The translations under genes and the position numbers were made by a program. 64,000 bases of DNA from Sphingopyxis sp. (lineage in GTDB: Bacteria; Pseudomonadota; Alphaproteobacteria; Sphingomonadales; Sphingomonadaceae), in assembly GCF_016793825.1 (NCBI RefSeq), contig NZ_JAEULM010000052.1:113804-177803 (forward strand), written 5' to 3'. The first letter of the stretch is position 1, and the number at the start of each line of letters is the position of its first letter. Shown here in pieces: positions 1 to 8,509 of this stretch. Below the pieces are notes generated by a model. The model was not told the DNA's origin. It saw nothing but the letters and a program-made list of their open reading frames with translations, and searched no databases.

Positions 1-143
1 GGGTGCACCGCATCCCCGACACGCATGAAAACCTCCGCGCCTATCGCGCCCGCCTGCTCGCGCACCCCGCGGTATCGCGCTGCGTCGAGGAAGCGCGACC
101 GTACCGCGCCTATTTCCCGCTCGGCGCGCCCGATCGGGACTGA
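1..143 (+). CDS. Glutathione S-transferase family protein, C-terminal end (partial)
   Basis: Only the last 46 codons are inside the window, in frame from base 3 to the TGA at 141-143. The peptide has the helical, Arg/Ala-rich pattern with HPAVSRC and a closing FPLGAPDRD that I associate with the C-terminal helical domain of sphingomonad glutathione S-transferases. The thioredoxin-fold half that binds glutathione lies outside the window, so the class cannot be judged. It ends 30 bases before an SRPBCC gene on the same strand and may share its transcript. Identification rests on a short tail and is only moderate. Confidence 0.55.
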   Translation, partial: VHRIPDTHENLRAYRARLLAHPAVSRCVEEARPYRAYFPLGAPDRD

Positions 144-173
144 CCCTTCCCTAGGAATGAGATGGAGAGAAAA

Positions 174-638
174 ATGAGCGACTCCCCGCGCGAACTGTCG
201 GTCACGACCCTGATCGACGCTACGCCCGAAAAGGTCTGGCAGGTCATGACCGAACGCATGGCCGAATGGTGGTGCCCCAAGCCGTGGACCGTCACGCTCG
301 ACGAGATCGACCTCAGGAGCGGTGGTCGCTGCGCGATGACGATGCACGGTCCCGAAGGCGAAACCATGCCGACCGATGGACTCTTCCTCGAAGTCGTGCC
401 CGGCCAGCGATTCGTGACGACCGACGCGGTGGTGCGCGGGGCCGACGGCCGCCTTGCCGCGGCCGATGCGTTCATGATCGGCGGCTGGGAAATCGCGCCC
501 GAAGGCGATGGGACGCGCTTCACCGGCTGGGCGCGCCACTGGACCGACGCGGCGCAGAAGCAACACGAGGACATGGGTTTCACCCCGGGCTGGGGCGCGG
601 TGGCCGAGCAATTGAAGGCGCTGTGCGAGGCGGGCTGA
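174..638 (+). CDS. SRPBCC / AHSA1-like domain protein
   Basis: A 154-residue protein of the START-like SRPBCC fold (activator of Hsp90 ATPase homologue 1 type). It opens with the typical strand-helix pattern, VTTLIDATPEKVWQVMTE, and ends with the long C-terminal helix WGAVAEQLKAL preceded by GFTPGW. Such proteins bind hydrophobic ligands in a cavity, and their role is usually unknown. I chose ATG 174 rather than ATG 162 because GGAGAG at 164-169 lies just upstream of 174 and overlaps the earlier codon. It follows a GST gene on the same strand, a common sphingomonad pairing that hints at handling of small hydrophobic or electrophilic compounds; this last point is inference. Confidence 0.8.
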   Translation: MSDSPRELSVTTLIDATPEKVWQVMTERMAEWWCPKPWTVTLDEIDLRSGGRCAMTMHGPEGETMPTDGLFLEVVPGQRFVTTDAVVRGADGRLAAADAFMIGGWEIAPEGDGTRFTGWARHWTDAAQKQHEDMGFTPGWGAVAEQLKALCEAG

Positions 639-669
639 ACACGCGATCCCGTCATCCCGCTCCCCCTCC

Positions 670-746
670 GTCATCCCGGCGAAGGCCGGGATCTCGCCGG
701 CGCGTCATGGCATCTGGGTTGAGATCCCGGCCTCCGCCGGGATGAC
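670..746. repeat. REP-like palindromic repeat
   Basis: Two inverted copies of a GTCATCCCGGCGAAGGCCGG-type unit face each other (670-693 and about 721-746), each itself a small hairpin. A near-identical unit (23 of 24 positions) occurs at 55261-55284 next to another repeat type. This is the pattern of dispersed REP elements in intergenic DNA. It fills most of the gap between the SRPBCC gene and the next gene and could also act as a transcript 3' end. Confidence 0.75.
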
Positions 747-842
747 GATTGGGGAAGCAAAACTCGTCCCATAATGCGGTTAATGCGCCGCTGACGCTGC
801 CGCTTTGCCATTTGGTCATCGCGCCCGCGCGAAGGCGGACCC

Positions 843-1625
843 ATGGTTCCGCCGATTGCCCTTGTTCGCACGCTTCTTGTCGCCGCCTTCGCGGCGGTGC
901 TGGCGTTCGCGCCGGCACATGCGCAGCAGGCGATGACCGTCACCACGACGACGGTGACATGGACCTATGACGACGCCGGCGATAACGACGCTGCCGGATA
1001 CATCGATGAAAACGCCGCACTGCTCGACGACGAAGGCCTGGCCGAGGACGCCGATATGGGGGCGACGCGGCGCTATGCGCCGTCGGCGACGCTCGCGACG
1101 CTCGGCCATGCAAAGGCGCATTTCGGTCCCTTCGCGGTCGTCGACGACAGCACGATCCGCATGGCCGGCGACGTCACCTCGGCAACCCCGCGCCAGTTCG
1201 CCGCGATGCTGGCGGCCTACCCCAGCTTGAAGCGCCTCGAAATGATCGACTGCCCCGGCAGCCTCGACGAGGAAGCGAACCTGATTCTCGCCCGCGCGAT
1301 TCGCCGGGCGGGTCTGGAAACCGTCGTCCCGAGCGGCGGCTCGGTACGGTCGGGTGCGGTCGAGCTCTGGCTCGCCGGTAACACCCGCCGTGCCGCACCC
1401 GATGCCGAGTTCGGAGTGCATAGCTGGGCCGACGAAACCGGCCGCGAAGCGAACGACTATCCCGCGAACGATCCTGTCCATGCCGAATATCTCAGCTACT
1501 ACCGCGAAATGGGCATGGACGATGCCAAGGCGCGCGCCTTCTATGCGCTGACCAACAGCACACCGTTCGACGATGTCCGCTATCTGACGCGCGACGACAT
1601 GGCACGCTTCGTCACGCTCAACTGA
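843..1625 (+). CDS. Exported ClpP/crotonase-fold-like protein, putative serine hydrolase
   Basis: 260 residues with a Sec signal peptide (hydrophobic 8-24, likely cleavage after AHA at 27). The second half resembles periplasmic ClpP-like proteins of the COG3904 type. It has a 'removed from the bulk' GDVTSATPRQF strand, a GGSVRSGA segment (Ser167, Ser170) where the family carries its nucleophile region, and GVHSW (His193) where the catalytic His is expected. The usual Cys-x-Ser-Ala-Cys pocket is not present, so activity is uncertain. It stands alone between a REP repeat and a membrane protein gene. ATG 843 is the only start that keeps the full signal peptide. Fold assignment is inference from motif spacing. 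Confidence 0.55.
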   Translation: MVPPIALVRTLLVAAFAAVLAFAPAHAQQAMTVTTTTVTWTYDDAGDNDAAGYIDENAALLDDEGLAEDADMGATRRYAPSATLATLGHAKAHFGPFAVVDDSTIRMAGDVTSATPRQFAAMLAAYPSLKRLEMIDCPGSLDEEANLILARAIRRAGLETVVPSGGSVRSGAVELWLAGNTRRAAPDAEFGVHSWADETGREANDYPANDPVHAEYLSYYREMGMDDAKARAFYALTNSTPFDDVRYLTRDDMARFVTLN

Positions 1626-1694
1626 ACCCGAGCCGATTTGGCCCAAACTGATTTAGCCTTGTAACACGCCTGCGCCGCCCCCAGATCGGACGGC

Positions 1695-2006
1695 ATGGCA
1701 AAGCGCAGCCTATACCAGCGATTGCGATCGAACGCGCAGGTCCGGACCGCGCTCTTCTGTCTTGGCGTGTTGCTGATGATCGTCGGCGTGCTCATCGGCC
1801 CGCTGCCCGGCCCCGGTTTCCTTGTCTTGTTCCCGGTCGGCCTGATGCTCTGCCTGCAAAACAGCGCCTGGGCGAAACGCCGCTACGTCCGGTTCAAATG
1901 GCGCCACCCGCGCTACGGAGACTGGACCGACCGCGTCATGCGCCGCGTGAGTGCTGCGCGCCGCCGCGCCCGCGACCGGATCGAAGAGATCCTCGATGAT
2001 GATTGA
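1695..2006 (+). CDS. PGPGW-family small membrane protein
   Basis: 103 residues. A basic N-terminus is followed by one long hydrophobic stretch (about 22-60) holding the signature GPLPGPGFLVLFPVGLML, typical of the putative transmembrane PGPGW family (TIGR02611/PF09656). A WA+RRYVRFKWRHP segment and an Arg-rich, then acidic tail follow. No enzymatic role is known for the family. It lies just upstream of rpmH on the same strand, and the candidate rpmH promoter overlaps its stop codon. I see no strong ribosome site before ATG 1695. Confidence 0.8.
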   Translation: MAKRSLYQRLRSNAQVRTALFCLGVLLMIVGVLIGPLPGPGFLVLFPVGLMLCLQNSAWAKRRYVRFKWRHPRYGDWTDRVMRRVSAARRRARDRIEEILDDD

Positions 2007-2030
2007 CTTTGCGCCGAATCCCGCTTATCC
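2003..2030 (+). promoter_or_regulatory. Candidate sigma-70 promoter for rpmH
   Basis: TTGACT at 2003-2008, a 16-base spacer, then TTATCC at 2025-2030, about 77 bases before the rpmH start. The -35 element is good and the -10 weak. It overlaps the stop of the upstream gene. Confidence 0.3.
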
Positions 2031-2107
2031 GCGCCTCCGACAGTGGCCGCCCACGCTTGGCGGCCCTTTTCTGTTGCAGCATTTGACGAGATCTAGGGAA
2101 AACCGCG

Positions 2108-2242
2108 ATGAAGCGCACCTATCAACCGAGCCGCCTCGTGCGCAAGCGCCGTCACGGCTTCCGCGCCCGCAAGGCAACTGTCGGCGGCCGCAAGGTTCTG
2201 GCCAACCGTCGCGCACAGGGCCGCAAGAAGCTGTCGGCCTGA
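2108..2242 (+). CDS. rpmH: 50S ribosomal protein L34
   Basis: 44 residues beginning [20 protein letters not shown] and ending GRKKLSA, an essentially textbook L34: a small, very basic protein buried in 23S rRNA of the large subunit. It is the first gene of the conserved rpmH-rnpA-yidD-yidC block. The rnpA start follows 41 bases downstream, implying co-transcription. Confidence 0.97.
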   Translation: MKRTYQPSRLVRKRRHGFRARKATVGGRKVLANRRAQGRKKLSA

Positions 2243-2283
2243 CCGCTGACGCTTTTGCACCGGGCCTCGCAAGGTCTGGGCCG

Positions 2284-2622
2284 ATGCGAACGCTTTCGAA
2301 ACGTAGCGAATTTCTGGCCGCAAACCGCGGCCTTCGCTTTCCCATGCCCGGCTTTGTCCTGCTCGTCCGCCCGCGCGGCGACGGCGACGATGTTCCGGCT
2401 ATCGGCTTTACCGTCAGCAAGAAGGTCGGCAATTCGGTCACCCGCAACCGAATGAAGCGCCGCTTTCGCGAACTTGCGCGCGCTGCGCTGGCCGAATCGG
2501 GCATTCCCGGCGCCGACCATGTGATGATCGGCCGACCGGGAGGCAACGACATCGCCTTTGCGGAGCTGGCCGAACATCTCGATTCGGCGCTGAAGCGCGC
2601 GGCGAGGAAGCTCGCGAAATGA
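2284..2622 (+). CDS. rnpA: Ribonuclease P protein component
   Basis: 112 residues. This is the protein subunit that helps RNase P RNA bind precursor tRNA and cleave its 5' leader. The family signature GNSVTRNRMKRRFRE (RNR motif) is present, preceded by the FTVSKKVG strand. I chose ATG 2284 because MRTLSKRSEFLA is the normal N-terminus. The same frame stays open upstream to an ATG at 1951, passing over the whole of rpmH in another frame (see findings). It follows rpmH and precedes yidD and yidC. Confidence 0.95.
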   Translation: MRTLSKRSEFLAANRGLRFPMPGFVLLVRPRGDGDDVPAIGFTVSKKVGNSVTRNRMKRRFRELARAALAESGIPGADHVMIGRPGGNDIAFAELAEHLDSALKRAARKLAK

Positions 2623-2733
2623 TCGGCCGTCCCGCGATGCCGCGCTACGACGGTTTTCCGGCATGAAGCCTGTTCCGTTCGCCTCCAGCACCCGAATCGC
2701 GCGTAAAGTTGCGCGGTTTTCCGGGCTCTCCTG

Positions 2734-2946
2734 ATGATCGCCCGCCTGCTGATCCTGGTCGCGCGCGGCTGGCAGCTCGGCCCGTCGCGCATATTGCCGC
2801 CCACCTGCCGCTTTGCCCCTTCGTGCAGCGAATATGCGATTGTGGCGCTGCAACGCCATGGTGCGATCAAGGGTGGCTGGATGGCGACAAAGCGGCTATT
2901 GCGCTGCCATCCATGGGGTGGGCATGGCCATGACCCGGTGCCGTAG
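2734..2946 (+). CDS. yidD: Membrane protein insertion efficiency factor YidD
   Basis: 70 residues with the complete YidD signature: an N-terminal amphipathic helix, then [30 protein letters not shown] and a closing GHDPVP. YidD is a small membrane-associated protein that assists YidC/Sec insertion. In many genomes it nearly touches rnpA; here 111 bases separate them, containing a weak CGCGC/GCGCG hairpin followed by TTTT. It lies 44 bases before yidC. Confidence 0.93.
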   Translation: MIARLLILVARGWQLGPSRILPPTCRFAPSCSEYAIVALQRHGAIKGGWMATKRLLRCHPWGGHGHDPVP

Positions 2947-2990
2947 CATCCGCATTTCCCGACAATAGAGACGAAGAGAGACCAACGAGC

Positions 2991-4745
2991 GTGGACGATA
3001 AGCGTAACTGGATCACGGCAATCTTGCTGTCGGCGGCCATATTGCTGGGCTGGAACTTCGTTGCCCAGAAATTCTTCCCGGCCCCCAAAAAGCCCGATGT
3101 CACGACGACGGTCGCGGGAACGGGCGGCGCAGCGCCCGGCGCCATGCCGCCCGCACCCACGCAGCAAGGTACAGGCGCGGCAGCGGCACCCGCCGCGTCG
3201 ACCGCACCCGCGATTCAGCCGGTCGAAACCGCGCTCGCCGCCACCGCCCGCGTCCCGATCGAAACGCCCACCATCCAGGGTTCGATCAATCTCGTCGGCG
3301 CGCGCATCGACGACATCACGCTCACCAAATACCGGCAGACGATCAAGAAGGATTCGCCGCCGGTCCGCCTCTTTTCGCCCGCCGGGACCAAGGCCGCCTA
3401 TCTCGCCAACCTCGGCTGGTCGGCACAGGGCGTCGCGGTGCCGGGCGACACGACGCTGTGGACGGCATCGGGGACCCGCCTGACTCCCGCCACGCCCGTG
3501 ACGCTCAGCTGGTCGAACGACAGCGGCCAGACCTTCCGCATCGAATACAGCATCGACGACAAATATCTGATCACCGCAAAGCAGACGATCGTGAACCGCG
3601 GCACGGCGCCCGTCGCGGTCGGCAGCTATGCGCTGATCGACCGCCTCGGCAAGCCGACCCACCCGGAAGATCATGATTCGGTCACGATCCACGTCGGCCC
3701 GACCGGCTTCGTCGATGGGAAGTCCAACTTCGAATGGGACTATGACGACCTCGAGAAAAAGGACGACAAGACAGCCCGATTTACGTCGGCCGGCTGGCTT
3801 GGCTTCAGCGACAAATATTGGCTCGCCGCCGTCATCCCCGCCAGCGGTGAAAAGGTCTCGGCCGAAATGAGCGCGATGACCGGCGACGTCTTCCGCACGA
3901 TGTTCGCCCGCGCCAGCCAGCAGGTTGCCCCGAACACACAGACCACCGCAACCAGCCGCATTTTCGCAGGTGCGAAGGAAGTCGGCATTCTGTCGACCTA
4001 TCAGGAAAAGGCCGGCATTCCTCGCCTGTCGAACGCGATCGATTGGGGCTGGTTCGAATTTTTCGCGGTGCCGATCTTCAAGCTGCTCGACTGGCTGTTC
4101 AAACAGGTCGGCAACTTCGGCGTCGCGATCATGCTGCTGACCCTGATCATCCGCGCGCTGATGTTCCCGATCGCACAGCGGCAGTTCCATTCGATGGCAC
4201 AGATGCGCCTTGTCCAACCGAAGATGAAGGCACTGCAGGAACGCTACAAGGACGACAAGCAGCGCCAGCAGCAGGAGCTGATGAAGCTTTACAAGGACGA
4301 AAAGATCAACCCGCTGGCGGGCTGCCTGCCGATCGTGATCCAGATCCCGATCTTCTATGCGCTCTACAAGGTGCTGATGCTGACGATCGAAATGCGGCAC
4401 CAGCCGTTCGCGCTGTGGATCAAGGATCTGTCGGCGCCCGATCCGGCGCACTTCCTGAACCTGTTCGGACTGCTGAACTTCACCCCGCCGTCGCTGCTGG
4501 CGCTCGGACCGCTCGCGCTGCTGCTCGGCATCACCATGTTCCTGCAGTTCCGCCTCAATCCGCAGGCAACCGACCCGGTGCAACAACAGGTGTTCAAGAT
4601 CATGCCGTGGCTGTTCATGTTCATCATGGCGCCGTTCGCGGCCGGCCTGCTGCTGTACTGGATCACCAACAACTGCCTGTCGATCGCGCAGCAGCAGTTC
4701 ATGTATCGCAAGTTCCCCCAGTTGAAGGCGGCACCGACCAAGTAA
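2991..4745 (+). CDS. yidC: Membrane protein insertase YidC (Oxa1 family)
   Basis: 584 residues, normal for proteobacterial YidC. It has an N-terminal TM (about 7-23), an Ala/Pro/Thr-rich linker, a large periplasmic beta domain (about 85-340), and the conserved Oxa1-like core with five C-terminal TMs. The core contains MFPIAQRQFHSMAQMR, the cytoplasmic coiled region with PKMKALQERYKDD and the hallmark GCLPIVIQIPIFYALYKVL. It inserts and folds inner-membrane proteins with or without SecYEG. The start is GTG 2991 (no ATG fits), with a GA-rich stretch upstream. It sits in the conserved rpmH-rnpA-yidD-yidC-engB order. Confidence 0.96.
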   Translation: MDDKRNWITAILLSAAILLGWNFVAQKFFPAPKKPDVTTTVAGTGGAAPGAMPPAPTQQGTGAAAAPAASTAPAIQPVETALAATARVPIETPTIQGSINLVGARIDDITLTKYRQTIKKDSPPVRLFSPAGTKAAYLANLGWSAQGVAVPGDTTLWTASGTRLTPATPVTLSWSNDSGQTFRIEYSIDDKYLITAKQTIVNRGTAPVAVGSYALIDRLGKPTHPEDHDSVTIHVGPTGFVDGKSNFEWDYDDLEKKDDKTARFTSAGWLGFSDKYWLAAVIPASGEKVSAEMSAMTGDVFRTMFARASQQVAPNTQTTATSRIFAGAKEVGILSTYQEKAGIPRLSNAIDWGWFEFFAVPIFKLLDWLFKQVGNFGVAIMLLTLIIRALMFPIAQRQFHSMAQMRLVQPKMKALQERYKDDKQRQQQELMKLYKDEKINPLAGCLPIVIQIPIFYALYKVLMLTIEMRHQPFALWIKDLSAPDPAHFLNLFGLLNFTPPSLLALGPLALLLGITMFLQFRLNPQATDPVQQQVFKIMPWLFMFIMAPFAAGLLLYWITNNCLSIAQQQFMYRKFPQLKAAPTK

Positions 4746-4844
4746 TGACATCCGGCGATGGGGTCATCGAAAGCCGCCCCGTCGCCGGCCGTTCCGGACT
4801 CAAACCACAGGAGATGGCCCCGGCCTTTGCAGGGGCGCAGCCTT

Positions 4845-5489
4845 ATGACCGACGAAATCGACCCCATTTTGACCGAACGGGCGCGCCGGCTGTTTGCCGG
4901 CCCGATCGCCTTTCTGAAGTCGGCACCTGCGCTTCAGCATCTCCCGGTGCCAAGCGTGCCCGAGATCGCCTTCGCGGGCCGGTCGAACGTCGGCAAATCG
5001 TCGCTGCTCAACGCATTGACCAACCGGAACGGGCTGGCCCGCACGTCGGTGACCCCGGGGCGGACGCAGGAACTCAACTATTTCGACGTCGGCAGCCCGC
5101 TGGTGTTCCGGCTCGTCGATATGCCCGGCTATGGCTTTGCCAAGGCGCCAAAGGATGTGGTCCGGAAGTGGCGCTTCCTGATCAACGACTATCTTCGCGG
5201 ACGCGCGGTCCTGAAACGCACGCTCGTGCTGATCGACAGCCGCCACGGCATCAAGGACGTCGATCGCGACGTGCTCGAAATGCTCGATATCGCGGCGGTC
5301 AGCTATCGCCTTGTCCTTACCAAGGCCGACAAGGTGAAGGCGACGGCCCTTGCGGACGTGCATGCCGCGACCGAAGCCGAAGCGCGAAAGCACCCCGCCG
5401 CGCATCCCGAAGTGATCGTGACCAGCAGCGAAAAGGGCATGGGGATCGCCGAACTGCGCACTGCCGTACTGGAAGCGGTCGAGAGTTGA
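4845..5489 (+). CDS. engB: Ribosome biogenesis GTPase EngB/YsxC
   Basis: 214 residues from ATG 4845 (MTDEIDPILTERARRLF), preceded by AGGGGC. GTPase motifs are in order: P-loop GRSNVGKSSLLNAL, the threonine switch TPGRTQELNYF, DMPGYGFAKAP (G3) and TKADK (G4). EngB is needed for a late step of 50S assembly. It follows yidC by 99 bases, its usual place. The frame stays open upstream of 4845, but those codons look non-coding. Confidence 0.95.
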   Translation: MTDEIDPILTERARRLFAGPIAFLKSAPALQHLPVPSVPEIAFAGRSNVGKSSLLNALTNRNGLARTSVTPGRTQELNYFDVGSPLVFRLVDMPGYGFAKAPKDVVRKWRFLINDYLRGRAVLKRTLVLIDSRHGIKDVDRDVLEMLDIAAVSYRLVLTKADKVKATALADVHAATEAEARKHPAAHPEVIVTSSEKGMGIAELRTAVLEAVES

Positions 5490-5531
5490 CCTTTGCCGCC
5501 CTGCCCCCGAGGATGGGGACAGGGAGACGAC

Positions 5532-6206
5532 ATGAAACTGTTCATCGGCAACAAGGCCTATTCGAGCTGGAGCCTGCGCGGCTGGCTTGCGACCAAGCAT
5601 AGCGGCCTGTCCTTCGAGGAAATCACGGTTCCGCTGTATGACGAGGACTGGTCGAACCGGCGCGAGGGCGACGAGTTCGCGCCATCGGGCGGCAAGGTGC
5701 CGATCCTGTGGGACGGCGACGACATCGTCGTCTGGGACAGCCTCGCGATCATCGATTATCTCAACGAAAAGACCGGCGGCACGCGCGGATACTGGCCCGA
5801 GGACATGGCCGCGCGGGCGATGGCACGATCGATGGCCGCCGAAATGCATTCCAGCTTCGCGGCGCTCCGCCGCCACCACAGCATGAATATCCGCCGCATC
5901 TACCCTGCCTCCGATCTCGCGCCCGAAGTGCAGGCCGACGTGGTACGGATCGTCCAGATCTGGGCCGAAGCGCGCGCACGGTTCGGCGGCGAAGGCGATT
6001 TTCTGTTCGGCGACTGGTCGGCGGCGGACATGATGTTTGCGCCGGTGGTGACGCGCTTCCTCACCTATTCGATCGCGCTTCCCCGCTTCGCGATCCCTTA
6101 TTGTCAGGCCGTGATCAGCCACCCGCACATGCAGGAATGGATCGGCGGCGCGCAGGCGGAGGACTGGGTCATCGAGGCATTCGAAGGACCCGCGCAGAGC
6201 GGCTAG
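5532..6206 (+). CDS. Glutathione S-transferase family protein
   Basis: 224 residues. The N-terminus MKLFIGNKAYSSWSLRGWL is a thioredoxin-fold GST domain, with GGKVPILWDGD (cis-Pro) and the DSLAIIDYL segment that contacts the glutathione peptide. The C-terminal helical domain includes FGDWSAADMMFAPVVTRF, the usual GST core. The likely role is glutathione conjugation or thiol redox work in the cytosol; the substrate is unknown. ATG 5532 is preferred over upstream codons because AGGGAG lies just before it. It is convergent with the broken cupin gene. Confidence 0.88.
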   Translation: MKLFIGNKAYSSWSLRGWLATKHSGLSFEEITVPLYDEDWSNRREGDEFAPSGGKVPILWDGDDIVVWDSLAIIDYLNEKTGGTRGYWPEDMAARAMARSMAAEMHSSFAALRRHHSMNIRRIYPASDLAPEVQADVVRIVQIWAEARARFGGEGDFLFGDWSAADMMFAPVVTRFLTYSIALPRFAIPYCQAVISHPHMQEWIGGAQAEDWVIEAFEGPAQSG

Positions 6207-6229
6207 GTCCGGGCACCAGGGTCGGGATC

Positions 6230-6695
6230 CTAGGGAAGGCGCTTCGTCGGATAGGGCGTACCGTCCTTGTGGAAATAGCCGTCGGGCGAAAACAGCATGT
6301 CGATGTCCGAATAGCCGCCCCCGGTGTCATGGGCCTTGCCCCCGCCCAGGGCGACAAAGACGCAGTCGGCATCGGTTTCGTTGACAAGATGGTGGCCGTT
6401 GGTTCTGCCCTTCGGCCACACCGCGATGTCGCCGGCGCGCATCGGCCAGCGCCCGTCGTCCTCGACCAGCGTCGCCTCGCCCGCGATCATGACCAGCATC
6501 TCGTCCTCGCCGTCGTGCCAGTGGCGCTGCGACGACCAGCCACCGGTTCAGCACGACATGGCTTGCCGCGAAGTCGCTGAGCCCCGTCGGCGGCGCAAGA
6601 CGGCGATACCAGCGCCCCTGCACCGCCGCATCATAGGGCGCCGGATAGCCGGTGACATTGGTCTGCGGAATGGCATCGAGATCGAGCTTGGGCAT
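6230..6695 (-). pseudogene. Cupin-domain protein, frameshifted
   Basis: Two reading frames on the minus strand join into one recognisable cupin. The N-terminal part starts at ATG 6695 (MPKLDLDAIPQTNVTGYPAP) and runs through SHVVLN. The C-terminal part is in another frame and contains SSQRHWHDGEDEMLVMIAGE with the metal-binding HWH...E, then the second cupin box and DIDMLFSPDGYFHKDGTPYP. The break is at about 6543-6546, where CCGG stands. Two extra bases there (CCCGGG) would restore a normal NPGGWSSQRHWH. It is either a recent pseudogene or a sequence error. Its upstream edge is close to a palindromic repeat. Confidence 0.75.
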
Positions 6696-6733
6696 CGGGC
6701 GGTTCTCCACCCCCTTTTTACCGGTCGCACCCT

Positions 6734-6776
6734 GCGAAGTCGAGATGCGCACGACAGAATGGTATCTCGACTTCGC
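6734..6776. repeat. Palindromic intergenic repeat
   Basis: Perfect 13-bp inverted arms GCGAAGTCGAGAT (6734-6746) and ATCTCGACTTCGC (6764-6776) with a 17-base loop, followed by TCGACACGAACGG. The 17-mer GCGAAGTCGAGATGCGC recurs exactly at 55231-55247. The design is that of a dispersed REP-type element. Confidence 0.7.
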
Positions 6777-6802
6777 TCGACACGAACGGATAAAGGAGGC
6801 TC

Positions 6803-7936
6803 ATGACGCATCCAGTCGACCCCGTCGCCCTCGCCCAAGCGCTGATCGCCGTGCCGAGCATCTCTCCCGCCACCGGCAGCGTCTTCGACGCGCTGGAAGC
6901 GTCGCTGATACCGCTCGGCTTTACGGTCGAGCGCTTTATCGACGGGATCGAACCCGACGGCCCGGTCGAAAATCTGCTCGCGGTGCGCCGGGGCAAAGGC
7001 CCTGTGCATTTCGGCTTTGCCGGACACCTCGACGTCGTGCCGCCCGGCGTAGGCTGGACGAGCGACGCCTTCGCGCCCGAAATCCGCGGCGACCTGCTCT
7101 ACGGGCGCGGTGCGGTCGACATGAAGGGAGCGATCGCCTCCTTTGTCGCCGCAGCCGCCGCGACGCCCGCCGATGCCGGCACGATCAGTCTGATCATCAC
7201 CGGCGACGAGGAAGGCCCCGCGATCTTCGGCACCCGTGCCCTGATGGAACATATGGACGCCCGCGGCGTGAAGCCCGACATGATCCTCGTCGGAGAGCCC
7301 ACCTCGGTGAACCGGCTCGGCGACATGGTCAAAATCGGGCGGCGGGGGTCGGTCAACATCTGGATCGATGTGCCGGGAACGCAGGGCCACGTCGCCTATC
7401 CCCATCTCGCCGACAATCCGATCCCGAAGCTGGTCAAGATCCTGGCCGCGATCGACGCGGTCAGCCTCGATGCGGGGACCGACTGGTTTCAGCCATCCAA
7501 CATCGAATTCACCGATATTGACGTCGGTAACGGCGCGACCAATGTGATTCCCGCCTCGGCGCGCGCGCGCCTGTCGATCCGTTTCAACGACCGGCATCGC
7601 GGCGCCGACCTGGTTGCGATGGTCGAACGGCTTGCGCACGACGTCGAACCTCAGGCGAAGGTTCTGGGCAGAGTTTCAGGTGAGGCTTTCCTGACCCCGC
7701 CGGGTGAATTGTCGGGGCTGGTCGCCGAGGCGATCCATGCCGCGACCGACCTGATGCCGGAAATGTCGACGACCGGCGGCACATCCGACGCGCGCTTCCT
7801 TCACGCGCTGTGCCCCGTGGTCGAATTCGGGCTGATCAACGCGACGATGCACAAACTGGACGAGGCGGTCGCGGTGGACGATCTCCGCACCCTGACCGCC
7901 ATCTATCGTGGCATCCTGATGCGCGCCTTCCTCTAA
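6803..7936 (+). CDS. dapE: Succinyl-diaminopimelate desuccinylase
   Basis: 377 residues, the normal length. It hydrolyses N-succinyl-L,L-DAP to L,L-DAP and succinate in lysine and peptidoglycan synthesis. Di-zinc M20 motifs: FAGHLDVVPPG (His, Asp), YGRGAVDMKGAIA (bridging Asp), ITGDEEGPAIFGT (Glu pair), and MSTTGGTSDARF near the C-terminus, with the family TGGTSD signature. A dimerisation domain lies between. AAAGGAGG just before ATG 6803 fixes the start. The 3' end overlaps the convergent Smr gene by 4 bases. dapB of the same pathway is at 54460-55185. Confidence 0.95.
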   Translation: MTHPVDPVALAQALIAVPSISPATGSVFDALEASLIPLGFTVERFIDGIEPDGPVENLLAVRRGKGPVHFGFAGHLDVVPPGVGWTSDAFAPEIRGDLLYGRGAVDMKGAIASFVAAAAATPADAGTISLIITGDEEGPAIFGTRALMEHMDARGVKPDMILVGEPTSVNRLGDMVKIGRRGSVNIWIDVPGTQGHVAYPHLADNPIPKLVKILAAIDAVSLDAGTDWFQPSNIEFTDIDVGNGATNVIPASARARLSIRFNDRHRGADLVAMVERLAHDVEPQAKVLGRVSGEAFLTPPGELSGLVAEAIHAATDLMPEMSTTGGTSDARFLHALCPVVEFGLINATMHKLDEAVAVDDLRTLTAIYRGILMRAFL

Positions 7937-8502
7937 TCCTCGCGCGACCGGCGCAGGATCACATAGACCGCGCCTCCGCCACCATGGCTGATGTGCGCCG
8001 GCCGCAGCGCGACGATCTGGTCGGCGTATGGAGAGACCGATAGCCAGTCGGGCAGCGATGCGCGGATCGCCCCGCGCGGACGCGGATCGCCATGCATCAG
8101 CGGCAATCTGTCGGCGCCGGGACGCACCCGTCCCGCGACGACCAGCAGGACGCGGGCGCCGCGCAGCAAGCCGCGCCCGATCGCATCGTCGAGCAAGGCC
8201 TGCGCCGACGCGAGGCTGTGACCATGAAGGTCGATACTCATGTCCGGACGCACAAGGCCCTTGCGCAAACGCCGGTCCCAATGGCCATCCAGCGTCGAAC
8301 CGGACCAGGTCCGACGCAGCGGCGGTGTCCGGGCACGCGGCGCGGCGGCAGGCGGAGCGGCGCTGGGCGGGGACGGCAGCGGCGGCTTGACAGTTGGCAA
8401 GGCGCGGGGCTCCAGCGCGGCAGGGCGCTTTACCAGCGGATCGACGGTCGCCGCGACCTTCTTCCAGAGCGCCGCTTCCTGAGGATCGAGCCGCCGGCCC
8501 AT
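7933..8502 (-). CDS. Smr (small MutS-related) domain protein
   Basis: 189 residues from ATG 8502. An N-terminal helical segment (LDPQEAALWKKVAATVDPL) and a Pro/Ala-rich linker lead into a C-terminal Smr domain (about 95-185). That domain has the LDxH-type motif IDLHGHSLASAQALL, VLLVVAGRV and the GGGGAVYVILRR end. Smr domains are nicking endonucleases acting on branched DNA or RNA. It lies 7 bases downstream of mltA on the same strand, as in many alphaproteobacteria (Tim44-mltA-Smr). Confidence 0.88.
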   Translation of the reverse strand: MGRRLDPQEAALWKKVAATVDPLVKRPAALEPRALPTVKPPLPSPPSAAPPAAAPRARTPPLRRTWSGSTLDGHWDRRLRKGLVRPDMSIDLHGHSLASAQALLDDAIGRGLLRGARVLLVVAGRVRPGADRLPLMHGDPRPRGAIRASLPDWLSVSPYADQIVALRPAHISHGGGGAVYVILRRSRED

Positions 8503-8509
8503 CGAACGA

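Noticed and set aside
2025-4751. A 900-codon open frame on the minus strand opposite rnpA, yidD and yidC
   Set aside because: It lies antisense to three well-recognised genes, has no recognisable domain, and is rich in His/Arg/Asp as expected of reverse-strand frames in high-GC genes.
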